DNA of 64,000 nucleotides from positions 62,001 to 126,000 of the forward strand of contig NZ_RSFW01000010.1 in assembly GCF_003937825.1 (NCBI RefSeq), given 5' to 3'. The position numbers were made by a program, and so were the translations under genes. The notes beneath the pieces are model-generated. The model did not search any database. It was not told the origin of the DNA and saw nothing but the letters and a program-made list of their open reading frames with translations. Positions 1 through 8,036 of this stretch are shown here, piece by piece (position 1 is the first letter of the stretch; each line of letters begins with the position of its first letter). Source of the DNA: Mesobacillus subterraneus (GTDB lineage Bacteria > Bacillota > Bacilli > Bacillales > Cytobacillaceae).

Positions 1-147
1 TAGTGAAAATTGTTCATTTCGTAGTGAATATGGCTTTATTCGTAGTGATTATTGATTATTTAGTAGTGAAAGACGCTTATTTCGTAGTGGTGATGCCTCG
101 AAACCTAGTGATTACGATTCAAAACGTAGTGATTAACTAAAAAAATT
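1..147. repeat. 21-bp tandem array with TAGTGA core
   Basis: The core TAGTGA (one copy TAGTGG) starts at 1, 22, 43, 64, 85, 106 and 127, always exactly 21 bp apart. The four or five bases before each core are usually TTTCG, ATTCG or similar; the middle of each unit varies. The array lies beyond the terminator of the M42 peptidase gene and runs off the window edge, so its true length is unknown. No function is known to me. Confidence 0.8.
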
Positions 148-157
148 TAAAAAAAGT

Positions 158-192
158 GTCCAGAAAATCAGTTTCAAACTGATTTTCTGGAC
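158..192 (-). terminator. Terminator of ysdC-like gene
   Basis: A 17-bp perfect inverted repeat with arms at 158-174 and 176-192 is followed on the minus strand by a long T-run. It sits just past the stop codon of the peptidase gene. Confidence 0.9.
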
Positions 193-201
193 AACTTATT
201 T

Positions 202-1287
202 TTATTCGAACGTGATTTTTTTTACTGTTTCTTTGTCAAGACGCTTGATCACTTCGACGATCAGCTTTACTGCATTCTCGTAGTCGTCGCGGTGAAGCAT
301 GGCTGCGTGAGAGTGGATGTAGCGGGTCGCGATGGTAATGGAAAGCGCTGGTACACCACGGTGTGTCAGGTGGATTGCTCCGGAGTCCGTTCCGCCGCCT
401 GCTACTGCATCGAACTGATATGGAATGTTCAATTCATCTGCGAGGTCTGTGACAAAGTCACGAAGTCCTTTGTGAGATACCATTGATGCATCATAAATGA
501 TGATTTGCGGGCCATCGCCCATTTTGCTCAATGCTTCTTTTTCCGTTACGCCAGGAGTATCGCCGGCAATCCCCACATCGACACCGAATGCGATATCAGG
601 CTGGATCATCTGTGCAGAAGTTTTCGCTCCGCGAAGGCCGACTTCTTCCTGTACCGTTCCAACGCCATATACAACGTTCGGATGCTCAGAATCTTTAAGG
701 CCCTTCAGGACATCGATCGCGATTGCGCACCCGATCCGGTTATCCCATGCTTTTGCAAGCAGCATTTTTTCATTGTTCATGACTGTAAATTCGAAGTAAG
801 GAACGACCATGTCGCCAGGAGTGACGCCCCATTCCTTCGCTTCATCACGGCTGGACGCACCGATATCAATGAACATATCCTTAATGTCAACCGGCTTCTT
901 GCGTGCTTCTGGAGGAAGGATGTGCGGCGGTTTTGAGCCGATGACACCCGTGATTTCCCCTTTACGAGTCACAATCGTCACGCGCTGTGCCAGCATAACC
1001 TGGGACCACCAGCCGCCCACTGTCTGGAAGCGGATGAAGCCTTTGTCGTCGATGCTTGTCACCATGAAGCCAACTTCGTCAAGATGGCCGGCAACCATAA
1101 TTTTCGGGCCATTTGCATCCCCAACCTTCTTGGCAACCAGGCTGCCAAGGCCGTCAGTTGATACTTCATCAGCGAATGGAGTTATGTATTTTTTCATGAC
1201 TTCCCTTGGTTCACGCTCATTGCCAGGAATGCCTTTAGCATCGGTCAAATCTTTCAGCATGGTTAATGTTTCATCTAATTTAGCCAT
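202..1287 (-). CDS. ysdC: M42 family metallo-aminopeptidase (YsdC-like)
   Basis: A 361-residue M42 (glutamyl aminopeptidase/cellulase-like) cytosolic peptidase that removes N-terminal residues from peptides using two metal ions. The metal ligands and catalytic residues of the family are all visible: His68 in AGHLDEVG, Asp182 in AWDNRIG, the Glu214-Glu215 pair in VQEEVGLRG, Asp237 in GVDVG, and His325 near the C-terminus. Length is normal for the family. The ATG start follows a GGGAG ribosome site. In B. subtilis ysdC also lies close to ysdA/ysdB and rplT, which supports the name; the exact substrate is unknown. The gene has its own terminator and is separated from the next upstream gene (dUTPase) by about 75 bases. 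Confidence 0.92.
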   Translation of the reverse strand: MAKLDETLTMLKDLTDAKGIPGNEREPREVMKKYITPFADEVSTDGLGSLVAKKVGDANGPKIMVAGHLDEVGFMVTSIDDKGFIRFQTVGGWWSQVMLAQRVTIVTRKGEITGVIGSKPPHILPPEARKKPVDIKDMFIDIGASSRDEAKEWGVTPGDMVVPYFEFTVMNNEKMLLAKAWDNRIGCAIAIDVLKGLKDSEHPNVVYGVGTVQEEVGLRGAKTSAQMIQPDIAFGVDVGIAGDTPGVTEKEALSKMGDGPQIIIYDASMVSHKGLRDFVTDLADELNIPYQFDAVAGGGTDSGAIHLTHRGVPALSITIATRYIHSHAAMLHRDDYENAVKLIVEVIKRLDKETVKKITFE

Positions 1288-1361
1288 TATTTCGACTCCC
1301 TTAATATGTAGTTTCGACTCCTATTATACTAGACCAACACAATATTGTACAAAATATTCTG

Positions 1362-1853
1362 CTAATACCCTTTGCGCTGCCTATCATAATTTACTTCATT
1401 TTTCTTAATATATGCCTGCTCCATATCGTCTTCTGTCAATCCCAGCAGATTCGCAAGATCCATGTAGCTTTTAAAGAGGTGGACATAGTCGTCTTCGGCG
1501 CGGCTGCTCCTGAACTTTTGCACGTTTTCATACACTTTGAGGAACTGGCTGCTCGTATCTCCTTCCGATACTGCGCTGGAAGGAATCTCGTCCAGGTTCT
1601 CAAAGCCGCACTCAATCCCAAGGGACAGGATAAAATGAATTCCGTCAACAAACTCCTCAACAATCACATCTTTTTCAGAAGAAGGCTTCAAGCTCCAGAA
1701 TTTGAAACACCGTGTCTCATTCGCCAGCTCACCGATTTCAACAAGCAGCGCCAGTACCTTCCGATCAAACAAATCTTCATTCTCAAGCCCGTGTTTTGAT
1801 TCAATATGACCATCCAGTTCTTTTTGCATTTTAAAAAGGGTTTTTGTGTTCAT
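1362..1853 (-). CDS. Dimeric dUTPase (dUTPase_2/MazG-like fold)
   Basis: A 163-residue all-alpha dimeric dUTP diphosphatase, which hydrolyses dUTP to dUMP and pyrophosphate and so keeps uracil out of DNA. The family signature is visible: a Glu-x-x-Glu pair in EIGELANETRCFKFW (about residues 37-51), then Lys/Ser residues and a second metal motif EEFVDGIHF (about 66-74) carrying Glu and Asp. These acidic residues bind Mg2+. The start ATG has a GGAG site 11 bases upstream. It is not the trimeric beta dUTPase fold. Together with nrdR further along it belongs to nucleotide-pool control, but no operon link to its neighbours is evident. Confidence 0.88.
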   Translation of the reverse strand: MNTKTLFKMQKELDGHIESKHGLENEDLFDRKVLALLVEIGELANETRCFKFWSLKPSSEKDVIVEEFVDGIHFILSLGIECGFENLDEIPSSAVSEGDTSSQFLKVYENVQKFRSSRAEDDYVHLFKSYMDLANLLGLTEDDMEQAYIKKNEVNYDRQRKGY

Positions 1854-1948
1854 AAGTTAATTAACTCCATTTGTAAAATATTTTTGTTTAGCATTCTGTG
1901 CTTAAGGGCGTTGGGATTCGGCATTAACTTTCTACTACCTGCAAATTA

Positions 1949-2340
1949 TGTCCGAAAGTGAACGGACTTCGGACATTTTCACGTCCTCCTGCACTCATAA
2001 TGTCCGAAGATGATATGACTTCGGACATTTTCACGTCCTTCAGCACTAAGAATGTCCGAAGATGACACGACTTTGGACATTTTTTACGTCCTCCCGCATT
2101 AAGAATGTCCGAAGATGACACGACTTCGGACATTTTCCCGTCCTTCAGCACTCAAAATGTCCGAAGATGCACGGACTTCGGACATTTTTCCGTCTTCCAC
2201 CACTCATAATGTCCAAAGGTGACCCTACTTCGGACATTTTCACATCCTCCAGCACTAAGAATGTCCGAAGATAACCTGACTTCGGACATTTTCACGTCTT
2301 CCACCACTCATAATGTCCGAAGGTGACCCACGTATGATCC
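1949..2340. repeat. 52-bp palindromic hairpin array, copy 1
   Basis: Eight units start at 1949, 2001, 2053, 2106, 2158, 2210, 2262 and 2314 (spacings 52, 52, 53, 52, 52, 52, 52). Each full unit is TGTCCGAAG, a variable 9-nt loop, CTTCGGACA, then a pyrimidine-rich linker of about 25 nt (TTTTCACGTCCTTCAGCACT-like). The last unit has only a left arm. Arms are nearly invariant whereas loops vary. The array fills the gap between the dUTPase gene and the ysdB promoter. A second array of the same unit is at 61390-61709. The period is not a multiple of three, and the short open frames crossing it look non-coding. Confidence 0.92.
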
Positions 2341-2378
2341 CTCCAACTAAAAAAAGTATAAATCAAATAGAAATTTGT

Positions 2379-2404
2379 TGAAACTATTTAGAATCTCATT
2401 CGTA
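2379..2404 (+). promoter_or_regulatory. Sigma-W-type promoter of ysdB
   Basis: TGAAAC at 2379-2384 and CGTA at 2401-2404 are separated by exactly 16 nt, matching the sigma-W consensus of B. subtilis. ysdB belongs to the sigma-W regulon there, so sequence and known biology agree. Confidence 0.85.
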
Positions 2405-2435
2405 AATAAGGAAAGTTCGCACTGGAGGGACGATC

Positions 2436-2840
2436 ATGATCATCCTGCTGTTACGCATTCTCATCTTGCTTTTATTCATTTTTCTAATATACAGCGCCGT
2501 TAAGTATTTATTCCATCCGAAGAGAAAGCTGGAGCTGGCACATGAGCAAAAGCGCTTTTACTTCCTGGATGACCCGGAAAATGTCCGAAAAAACTTCTTG
2601 TTGACGTATAAGGGAGTTTTATTTGAAGGGGAAAAGTATCTGGGGACGACCCAGTCTGCTTTTGAAGTGGTCTCCATTTTTATTTGGCCCAAAAAGACTT
2701 CTGCATTAAAGGGGCTTGTCCTTGAGGATTTCCAGTTCATCGAGCGAAAAATCCGCGAGAATTATCCCGTGGCCAAAATTGATTGGAAGAGTCCAATCAA
2801 AGAATTCATGGCGAACAATAACTCCGATGAAGAAATATAA
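2436..2840 (+). CDS. ysdB: YsdB, sigma-W regulon membrane-associated protein
   Basis: A 134-residue protein with one N-terminal hydrophobic segment (about residues 2-24) followed by a charged cytosolic domain rich in Lys, Glu and aromatic residues. It matches YsdB, described in B. subtilis as a sigma-W pathway protein of unknown biochemical role. It is the only plus-strand gene among minus-strand neighbours and has its own sigma-W-like promoter about 30 bases upstream, consistent with a cell-envelope-stress response. A GGAGG site precedes the ATG. It ends at a bidirectional terminator shared with the convergent TVP38-family gene. Confidence 0.85.
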   Translation: MIILLLRILILLLFIFLIYSAVKYLFHPKRKLELAHEQKRFYFLDDPENVRKNFLLTYKGVLFEGEKYLGTTQSAFEVVSIFIWPKKTSALKGLVLEDFQFIERKIRENYPVAKIDWKSPIKEFMANNNSDEEI

Positions 2841-2847
2841 AATACAG

Positions 2848-2879
2848 AAAGCGCCCGATTTTTTAGAGTCGGGCGCTTT
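2848..2879. terminator. Bidirectional terminator between ysdB and TVP38-family gene
   Basis: Perfect 11-bp arms AAAGCGCCCGA and TCGGGCGCTTT with flanking A and T runs on both sides. The stop codon of the minus-strand gene lies in the loop. Confidence 0.85.
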
Positions 2880-3444
2880 TCGTGTCAAAGAACTCCCGCC
2901 ATTTGATAAAGGTTATTTTCTCCCTTAACAAATAAGCAAGCATAAGCAGCATCGTAATGAAAAGAATTCCTGTCAATGGCTCAAAATCACCAATGTGTTC
3001 TCCGAATATCGTGTAAAAGATGACGAATGGAATATTGGTTAAAAAGGAAGCTTTCATGAATCCTTTAAAGCTGTTTTTCCGTTCATACAGACAAAAGCTT
3101 AGCAATTGGTAATGAATGATCGGAACAAGCCTCAGCAGCGCGACCTGGCTAATCGTCAGGTCCCTGAAGCGGCCGACCAGACGCTTTTTCAGCTTGCTAA
3201 GCTTGTTCATCGTTTCAGGGATTTGTTTGATCAAACAGTAGAATAAAATACTCGCTCCCGTCAGTCCGATAAGGGAGTACAGGATTCCCGGAATGGCGCC
3301 AAACAGCAGCCCGCCAGCTATGCAGACAACTGCAGGGGGGATGAAAACAAATTGACGGAATACATGGAACAGGACGAACATCAACGGGGCGTACCAGCCT
3401 CCCGATTCGACGACAATGAGCAGCAATGACCACGCATCTTCCAT
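2863..3444 (-). CDS. TVP38/TMEM64 family membrane protein (YtxB-like)
   Basis: About 193 residues with several membrane segments and the DedA-like TVP38/TMEM64 core: the reentrant-type stretch FIPPAVVCIAGGLLFGAIPG near residue 35, a following helix with GLTGASILFY, and a conserved loop (LLRLVPIIHYQLLSF). Proteins of this superfamily are linked to lipid scrambling or membrane homeostasis; the function of this member is inferred from the family only. Upstream in-frame starts exist; the ATG at 3444 has the best spacing from an AGG-rich site. B. subtilis ytxB belongs to the same family and lies near infC, but here the gene sits beyond ysdA, so orthology is not certain. Confidence 0.8.
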   Translation of the reverse strand: MEDAWSLLLIVVESGGWYAPLMFVLFHVFRQFVFIPPAVVCIAGGLLFGAIPGILYSLIGLTGASILFYCLIKQIPETMNKLSKLKKRLVGRFRDLTISQVALLRLVPIIHYQLLSFCLYERKNSFKGFMKASFLTNIPFVIFYTIFGEHIGDFEPLTGILFITMLLMLAYLLREKITFIKWREFFDTKSARL

Positions 3445-3503
3445 TTTCATCACCTGCCTAGCGATTAATGATGCTATTAAAGCTTATAAAATCGCCCAGG
3501 CTG

Positions 3504-3773
3504 TTATGCCAAGATCTTAAAGAGATATACAAAAATACCGATCTCGATCACCGCAAGAAATGGCAGTCCATACTTGAACTGGCCATGCTTCGTTTTATGC
3601 CTGAAATGCCTCATTCCCGCAGCAGCACCCACGGCTCCCCCTAAAAAAGCGACATTCCATAATGTACTTTCACTTATTCTATAAAGATTCTTTTTTGCCC
3701 GTTTTTTATCCAAACCCATGATGAAAAAACCTGTCAGGTTCATGACCAGAATGACTCCAGCCAAAGTCCACAT
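3504..3773 (-). CDS. ysdA: DUF1294 membrane protein YsdA
   Basis: A small membrane protein with about three hydrophobic segments and the DUF1294 signature: GLDKKRAKKN after the first segment, ISESTLW, a Gly/Ala-rich second segment, and the basic motif MRHFRHKTKH before the last segment. The open frame extends further upstream, but the chosen ATG gives 89 residues, the size I recall for B. subtilis YsdA, and follows a GGGG site by 9 bases. Position immediately downstream of rplT matches B. subtilis. Function unknown. Confidence 0.8.
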   Translation of the reverse strand: MWTLAGVILVMNLTGFFIMGLDKKRAKKNLYRISESTLWNVAFLGGAVGAAAGMRHFRHKTKHGQFKYGLPFLAVIEIGIFVYLFKILA

Positions 3774-3833
3774 CTCCATTATCCCCACATCCATTTCAAT
3801 ATTTCCAATTGCTTCATTATACCTTAAAAACAA

Positions 3834-3860
3834 AAAACCATCCTCAGATGAGAATGGTTT
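3834..3860 (-). terminator. Terminator of the infC-rpmI-rplT operon
   Basis: Minus-strand hairpin with arms around AAACCAT/ATGGTTT, extended by CTCA/TGAG, then a T-rich tail. It separates rplT from ysdA. Confidence 0.75.
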
Positions 3861-3870
3861 AAATGCTTAA

Positions 3871-4230
3871 TTACTTGTTGAATTGCTGCTTAGCTGTTTC
3901 AGCCAATTGAGCAAATGCTGCTGCATCACTTACTGCAAGTTCAGCAAGCATCTTGCGGTTTACTTCGATACCTGCAAGCTTAAGGCCGTGCATCATACGG
4001 CTGTAAGAAAGGCCGTTCATGCGAGCTGCTGCGTTGATACGAGCAATCCAAAGTTTGCGGAAGTCGCGCTTCTTCTGGCGACGGTCGCGGAATGCATACA
4101 TTAGGGATTTCATAACCTGCTGGTTAGCAACTTTGTATAATGTATGTTTTGAACCGAAATAACCTTTTGCTAATTTAATGACTTTTTTACGACGCTTGCG
4201 CGTAACTGTACCGCCTTTTACACGTGGCAT
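3871..4230 (-). CDS. rplT: 50S ribosomal protein L20
   Basis: A 119-residue L20 with the typical very basic N-terminal extension (residues 1-60, starting [16 protein letters not shown]) and a compact C-terminal helical domain. It binds 23S rRNA early in 50S assembly. In Bacillus L20 also represses its own operon by binding the infC leader, and a matching leader is present upstream of infC. It is the last gene of infC-rpmI-rplT, 37 bases after rpmI, and is followed by a terminator. Confidence 0.98.
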   Translation of the reverse strand: MPRVKGGTVTRKRRKKVIKLAKGYFGSKHTLYKVANQQVMKSLMYAFRDRRQKKRDFRKLWIARINAAARMNGLSYSRMMHGLKLAGIEVNRKMLAELAVSDAAAFAQLAETAKQQFNK

Positions 4231-4267
4231 GTAATTTCCCTCCTATATAAATCGAGATCGCTCGATT

Positions 4268-4468
4268 TTACTTAATGTTGTCAAGCATGTGACGAATACG
4301 TTTGAAATCGCCCTTAGAAACAATTGCAGATTTGCGAAGCTTACGCTTAGCTTTTGTAGACTTGTTAGCAAATAAGTGGCTAGTGTAAGCGTGTGAACGC
4401 TTAAGCTTGCCAGTTCCAGTTTTCTTGAAACGCTTGGCAGTGCCGCGGTGAGTTTTCATTTTTGGCAT
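4268..4468 (-). CDS. rpmI: 50S ribosomal protein L35
   Basis: A 66-residue, strongly basic L35 with the family start [18 protein letters not shown] and a C-terminal helix ending in a conserved IRHML segment. Middle gene of the infC-rpmI-rplT operon, with an AGGAGG site before its ATG; co-transcription gives balanced production of IF3, L35 and L20. Confidence 0.98.
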   Translation of the reverse strand: MPKMKTHRGTAKRFKKTGTGKLKRSHAYTSHLFANKSTKAKRKLRKSAIVSKGDFKRIRHMLDNIK

Positions 4469-4484
4469 AGGGACTTCCTCCTCG

Positions 4485-5003
4485 TTACTTGTCAGTTTTC
4501 GGTGCTAGTACCAAGAACATGCTTCGGCCATCCATCTTTGGATGTGATTCGATTGTCGCTACATCCTTGCAAGCTTCAGAGAAGCGATCAAGAACACGCT
4601 GACCGATTTCCTTGTGAGTGATAGCACGTCCTTTAAATCGGATTGATGCTTTAACTTTATCGCCTTTTTCCAGGAACTTGATGGCATTGCGAAGCTTCGT
4701 GTTGAAGTCATGCTCATCAATTGTCGGGCTAAGACGTACTTCTTTAGTTGTGATGATTTTTTGGTTCTTACGTGCTTCTTTCTCTTTCTTTTGCTGTTCG
4801 AACTTGAATTTTCCGTAGTCCATGATTCGGCCTACAGGAGGCTTCGCGTTCGGAGCAACAAGCACAAGATCAAGATTGACGCGCGCTGCGATCTCAAGAG
4901 CCTCAGCTTTGGATTTGATTCCTAATTGCTCGCCGTTTTGATCGATCAGACGAATTTCGCGAGCACGAATTCCCTCGTTTAGTAACATCGCATCTTTGCT
5001 AAT
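4485..5003 (-). CDS. infC: Translation initiation factor IF-3 (AUU start)
   Basis: IF-3 binds the 30S subunit, blocks premature 50S joining and checks the initiation codon. The N-terminal domain ([13 protein letters not shown]) and the C-terminal domain ([17 protein letters not shown]) are both present. The conventional ATG-led frame is too long; the conserved protein begins [13 protein letters not shown], which puts the start at an ATT codon at 5001-5003, 9 bases after a GGAGG site. An AUU start is the known hallmark of infC and lets IF-3 repress its own translation. With this start the protein has 172 residues. First gene of the infC-rpmI-rplT operon. Confidence 0.95.
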   Translation of the reverse strand: MSKDAMLLNEGIRAREIRLIDQNGEQLGIKSKAEALEIAARVNLDLVLVAPNAKPPVGRIMDYGKFKFEQQKKEKEARKNQKIITTKEVRLSPTIDEHDFNTKLRNAIKFLEKGDKVKASIRFKGRAITHKEIGQRVLDRFSEACKDVATIESHPKMDGRSMFLVLAPKTDK

Positions 5004-5262
5004 AATTAGCCACCTCCAGGGTATTATCGAATACATTGTCAGGAGAAGAAGTACATTGCCAGGCCGAAGCCTCATCTTGCTCACACAATGACATACGATA
5101 TGGTCCATTTTTATTTTGCAATAAAAAAAGTGCAGGCGACAACACCCACACTTACGAAAACAAAATAATAAGACGTTTACGTATTACCTGCCAACAGCTG
5201 AAATGCGTCAGCCAGGTGAGAAGCGGGTGCTTCTTCTTTCCTAAACTTGTATTCAGTTCACT
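5004..5262 (-). ncRNA. L20-type leader of infC operon with attenuator hairpin
   Basis: About 260 nt of leader separate the promoter from infC. It contains a strong terminator hairpin at 5129-5152 (GTGTGGGTG...CGCCTGCAC on the RNA) followed by seven T residues, preceded by alternative pairing partners (AAGAAGAAGC/GCTTCT, CAGCTG). This is the arrangement of the Firmicutes L20 leader, in which ribosomal protein L20 favours premature termination. The exact L20-binding fold was not modelled. Confidence 0.75.
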
Positions 5263-5268
5263 TTTGCT

Positions 5269-5297
5269 AATATAACACAAAGAAATTGATGTGTCAA
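5269..5297 (-). promoter_or_regulatory. Sigma-A promoter of infC operon
   Basis: TTGACA (complement of 5292-5297) and TATATT (complement of 5269-5274) with a 17-nt spacer; start of transcription expected near 5262. Confidence 0.85.
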
Positions 5298-5322
5298 ACG
5301 AATCACTTTCGTTAACTGCAAC

Positions 5323-5366
5323 AAAAAGTATTGTATCAGATAGATATACAGGCTGCAATACTTTTT
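5323..5366. terminator. Possible bidirectional terminator upstream of infC promoter
   Basis: Arms AAAAAGTATTG (5323-5333) and CAATACTTTTT (5356-5366) around a 22-nt loop, with A/T runs on both outer sides. It would separate the infC promoter region from the divergent zinc-ribbon gene. The large loop makes the call less sure. Confidence 0.45.
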
Positions 5367-5453
5367 CTGTAAAAATTTATTTGTCCATCCTTGTCTGCTC
5401 ATTTTCCTGCTATAATTCTTAATAGAAGAAAGCTTTAGAAAGCTGGTGTACAT

Positions 5454-5657
5454 ATGCTGATCGCAATCATCATTACCGGGGTGATTACCGGACTCCTCGC
5501 TGGCACTGCACTGAAGTTTTTCAGGACTGGCTATGGGTTTTCCAACGATATAGACAATGCGCCTGTCCACATGAAATCTTGCAGGTACTGCGGCCAGAGG
5601 ATTCAGCGCAGCTATACGAAGAATTTATGCCCTTCCTGTTCCAGACCGCTTGAATAA
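5454..5657 (+). CDS. Small membrane-anchored zinc-ribbon protein
   Basis: A 67-residue protein with one N-terminal membrane helix (about residues 2-22, MLIAIIITGVITGLLAGTAL) and a C-terminal zinc-ribbon-like pair of CxxC knuckles (CRYCGQ and CPSCSR). I do not recognise a named family. Support for a real gene: a TATAAT box about 45 bases upstream, sensible codon use, and a strong terminator directly after the stop. The ribosome site is weak (GCTGGTG). The ribbon faces the cytosol if the helix is a simple anchor; function unknown. Confidence 0.65.
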   Translation: MLIAIIITGVITGLLAGTALKFFRTGYGFSNDIDNAPVHMKSCRYCGQRIQRSYTKNLCPSCSRPLE

Positions 5658-5667
5658 TCGCAAAAAA

Positions 5668-5697
5668 AATAAGAGGAGCTCCCTGGCTCCTCTTATT
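5668..5697. terminator. Bidirectional terminator between zinc-ribbon gene and thrS
   Basis: Perfect 12-bp arms AATAAGAGGAGC and GCTCCTCTTATT, with A-run before and T-run after, serving the two convergent genes. Confidence 0.88.
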
Positions 5698-5702
5698 TTT
5701 TT

Positions 5703-5747
5703 GTCCAGCTCCAGCGTTTGCCGGGACCGATCGGCGCTTGCGCTTTT
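5703..5747. repeat. Short form of dispersed CCAGCTCCAGCG / CGCTTGCGCTTTT element
   Basis: Begins GTCCAGCTCCAGCG and ends CGGCGCTTGCGCTTTT. These are the two ends, in inverse orientation, of the longer element at 21698-21890, with most of the interior missing. It lies between the terminator and the end of thrS. Confidence 0.7.
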
Positions 5748-5748
5748 C

Positions 5749-7680
5749 TTATTTCTTCGCTTCTTTCCTGAATGACTCAAGGAATTCATCGAATGACACT
5801 GTTTCTGATTTCTGTTCCCCGTACTTACGGACGTTGACTCCTTTGTCAGCGACTTCGTTGTCACCGACCACGAGCATATAAGGAATTTTTTGCATTTGTG
5901 CTTCGCGGATCTTGTAGCCGATTTTTTCGTCACGGCCATCGATTTCAACGCGGAAGCCTTCTGCTTTAAGCTTTTCTTTGATTTCTCTTGCATAGTCATA
6001 GTGGACAGCAGGAGAAACCGGGATGATTTGTGCCTGGACTGGAGCCAGCCAAGTCGGGAACGCGCCTTTGTATTCTTCGATCAGGAAGGCAACAAAGCGT
6101 TCCATCGTCGATACAACACCGCGGTGGATAACAACCGGACGGTGGTGCTTTCCGTCTTCACCGATATAAGTCAGATCGAAACGCTCTGGAAGCAAGAAGT
6201 CAAGCTGAACAGTTGAAAGAGTCTCTTCTTTTCCAAGGGCAGTCTTGACCTGGACATCAAGCTTCGGTCCGTAGAATGCTGCTTCTCCTTCTGCTTCGAA
6301 ATAGTCGAGTCCCATCTCATCCATCGCTTCTTTCAGCATGGCTTGAGCCTTTTCCCACATCTGGTCATCATCGAAATATTTCTCTTTGTCTTCTGGATCG
6401 CGGTAGGAAAGACGGAACGAGTAGTCATTCATGTCAAAATCCTTGTAGACTTCGAGTACAAGCTCTACAACACGTTTGAATTCATCCTTGATTTGGTCTG
6501 GACGAACAAATAGGTGAGCATCATTCAAAGTCATGCCGCGGACACGCTGCAAACCAGCTAATGCGCCGGACATTTCATAACGGTGCATAGTTCCAAGCTC
6601 AGCAATCCTGATTGGAAGCTCCCTGTAGCTGTGGATGCTGTTTTTATAAATCATCATATGGTGCGGGCAGTTCATCGGTCTTAAGACTAGCTGCTCATTT
6701 TCCATTTCCATGACCGGGAACATATTTTCCTGATAGTGATCCCAGTGTCCGGAAGTTTTATAAAGTTCAACACTTCCCATTACTGGAGTGTAAACATGGT
6801 CATAGCCAAGGCTGACTTCTTTATCGACGATGTAGCGTTCGATGATGCGCCGGATTGTCGCACCTTTCGGAAGCCAGAGCGGAAGACCCTGTCCGACCTT
6901 CTGTGAGTTTGTGAATAGGTTGAGTTCTTTACCAAGCTTACGGTGGTCGCGCTCCTTGGCTTCTTCTAGCAGCCTCAAGTGCTCCTTCAAATCTTCCTTT
7001 TTGAAGAAGGCAGTACCGTAAATACGCTGAAGCATCTTGTTGTCGCTGTCACCGCGCCAGTATGCCCCGGCGATGCTCAGCAATTTGAATTCCTTCAGCT
7101 TGCCAGTTGAAGGCACGTGTACTCCACGGCAAAGGTCGACGAAGTCTCCCTGTTCATACAAAGTGACCTTCTCATCCGCCGGAATCGCTTCAATCAACTC
7201 AAGCTTATACGGATCACCCTGGTCTTTGAAAAAGCTTACTGCCTCTTCACGGCTGACCTCTTTGCGGACAATCTCGATGTTCTCATTGATGATTTTGTTC
7301 ATTTCTTTCTCGATTGCTGGCAAATCCTCCGGAGTTAATGAATGTTCCATATCGATATCATAGTAGAAGCCGCTCTCAATGACCGGTCCTACTCCAAGGT
7401 TCACATCTTTATAAAGGCGCTTGATTGCCTGTGCCATAAGATGCGCACTGCTGTGGCGCAGGATTTCCAGCGCTTCAGGATGATCAGGAGTGACGATTTC
7501 GATTGACGCATCCTCCTCGATCGGTCTGCGGAGATCATACGGGTTTCCATTCACCATACCGGCAATGGCTTTCTTCTTAAGGCCCGGGCTGATTGAGCTG
7601 GCAATGTCTTCAGTTGTTGTGCCTGCAGGAAACTCCTTTACTGCTCCATCTGGAAACGAAATTTTTAACATGTCTGCCAT
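5749..7680 (-). CDS. thrS: Threonyl-tRNA synthetase
   Basis: A 643-residue class II synthetase that charges tRNA-Thr. Domain order is standard: TGS domain (residues 1-62), second editing domain with [10 protein letters not shown] near residue 75 and a conserved Cys/His site, catalytic core with motif 2 around [13 protein letters not shown] and motif 3 near [13 protein letters not shown], and a C-terminal anticodon-binding domain ending about residue 640. Zinc ligands Cys and His in MNCPHH and the late His are present. AAGGAGG precedes the ATG. The gene is preceded by a T-box leader, so it is expected to be induced when uncharged tRNA-Thr accumulates. Confidence 0.98.
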   Translation of the reverse strand: MADMLKISFPDGAVKEFPAGTTTEDIASSISPGLKKKAIAGMVNGNPYDLRRPIEEDASIEIVTPDHPEALEILRHSSAHLMAQAIKRLYKDVNLGVGPVIESGFYYDIDMEHSLTPEDLPAIEKEMNKIINENIEIVRKEVSREEAVSFFKDQGDPYKLELIEAIPADEKVTLYEQGDFVDLCRGVHVPSTGKLKEFKLLSIAGAYWRGDSDNKMLQRIYGTAFFKKEDLKEHLRLLEEAKERDHRKLGKELNLFTNSQKVGQGLPLWLPKGATIRRIIERYIVDKEVSLGYDHVYTPVMGSVELYKTSGHWDHYQENMFPVMEMENEQLVLRPMNCPHHMMIYKNSIHSYRELPIRIAELGTMHRYEMSGALAGLQRVRGMTLNDAHLFVRPDQIKDEFKRVVELVLEVYKDFDMNDYSFRLSYRDPEDKEKYFDDDQMWEKAQAMLKEAMDEMGLDYFEAEGEAAFYGPKLDVQVKTALGKEETLSTVQLDFLLPERFDLTYIGEDGKHHRPVVIHRGVVSTMERFVAFLIEEYKGAFPTWLAPVQAQIIPVSPAVHYDYAREIKEKLKAEGFRVEIDGRDEKIGYKIREAQMQKIPYMLVVGDNEVADKGVNVRKYGEQKSETVSFDEFLESFRKEAKK

Positions 7681-7730
7681 TGGCTTTTCCTCCTTTTAAA
7701 ATATAGCGCTTGGAATAGCGCAAAAATAAA

Positions 7731-7996
7731 AAAACTCGCCCCTGAAACAGGGACGAGTTTGATCACACGTGGTTCCACCCAATTCCCATTCTCGCGAAAA
7801 AACGCAGGAATGGCTCTGGCTGCGATAACGGCTTCTGCCGCCAGCCAATACTTGCCCTAAAGGCGTTCACAGCTGGAGTTCAGAGGTGGTAAGCTTATCT
7901 TTAGTGTTAGGAAGTTTTCAGCCGTGACTTCCCTCTCTGGAAACCTTTCAAGAATGCCCATGTCCTCATCATTACATTTAGTATTGATTAAGTATG
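7731..7996 (-). promoter_or_regulatory. T-box riboswitch of thrS
   Basis: The conserved T-box antiterminator sequence GGGTGGAACCACG is present as its complement at 7768-7780. Downstream on the RNA is a terminator hairpin (7732-7760, CTCGTCCCTG/CAGGGGCGAG) with a T-run. Upstream is a long stem I region with an AGAGAGGG motif and an ACC threonine codon in the expected later strand (GCTTACCACC). Uncharged tRNA-Thr should favour read-through into thrS. Confidence 0.93.
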
Positions 7997-8002
7997 TACG
8001 TA

Positions 8003-8031
8003 ATTATAGTTTGTAATGTTTTGAAAATCAA
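8003..8031 (-). promoter_or_regulatory. Sigma-A promoter of thrS leader
   Basis: TTGATT (complement of 8026-8031) and TATAAT (complement of 8003-8008), 17-nt spacer; lies directly after the ytxC stop codon. Confidence 0.85.
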
Positions 8032-8036
8032 GTGGG

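Noticed and set aside
1924-2151. 75-codon minus-strand frame across the first hairpin array
   Set aside because: It follows the 52-bp repeat, whose period is not divisible by three; there is no ribosome site and the sequence is a mere echo of the repeat.
1949-2340. CRISPR array
   Set aside because: The conserved part is an 11-27 bp palindrome with 9-nt loops and homogeneous 25-nt linkers; there are no unique spacers of normal length and no cas genes nearby.
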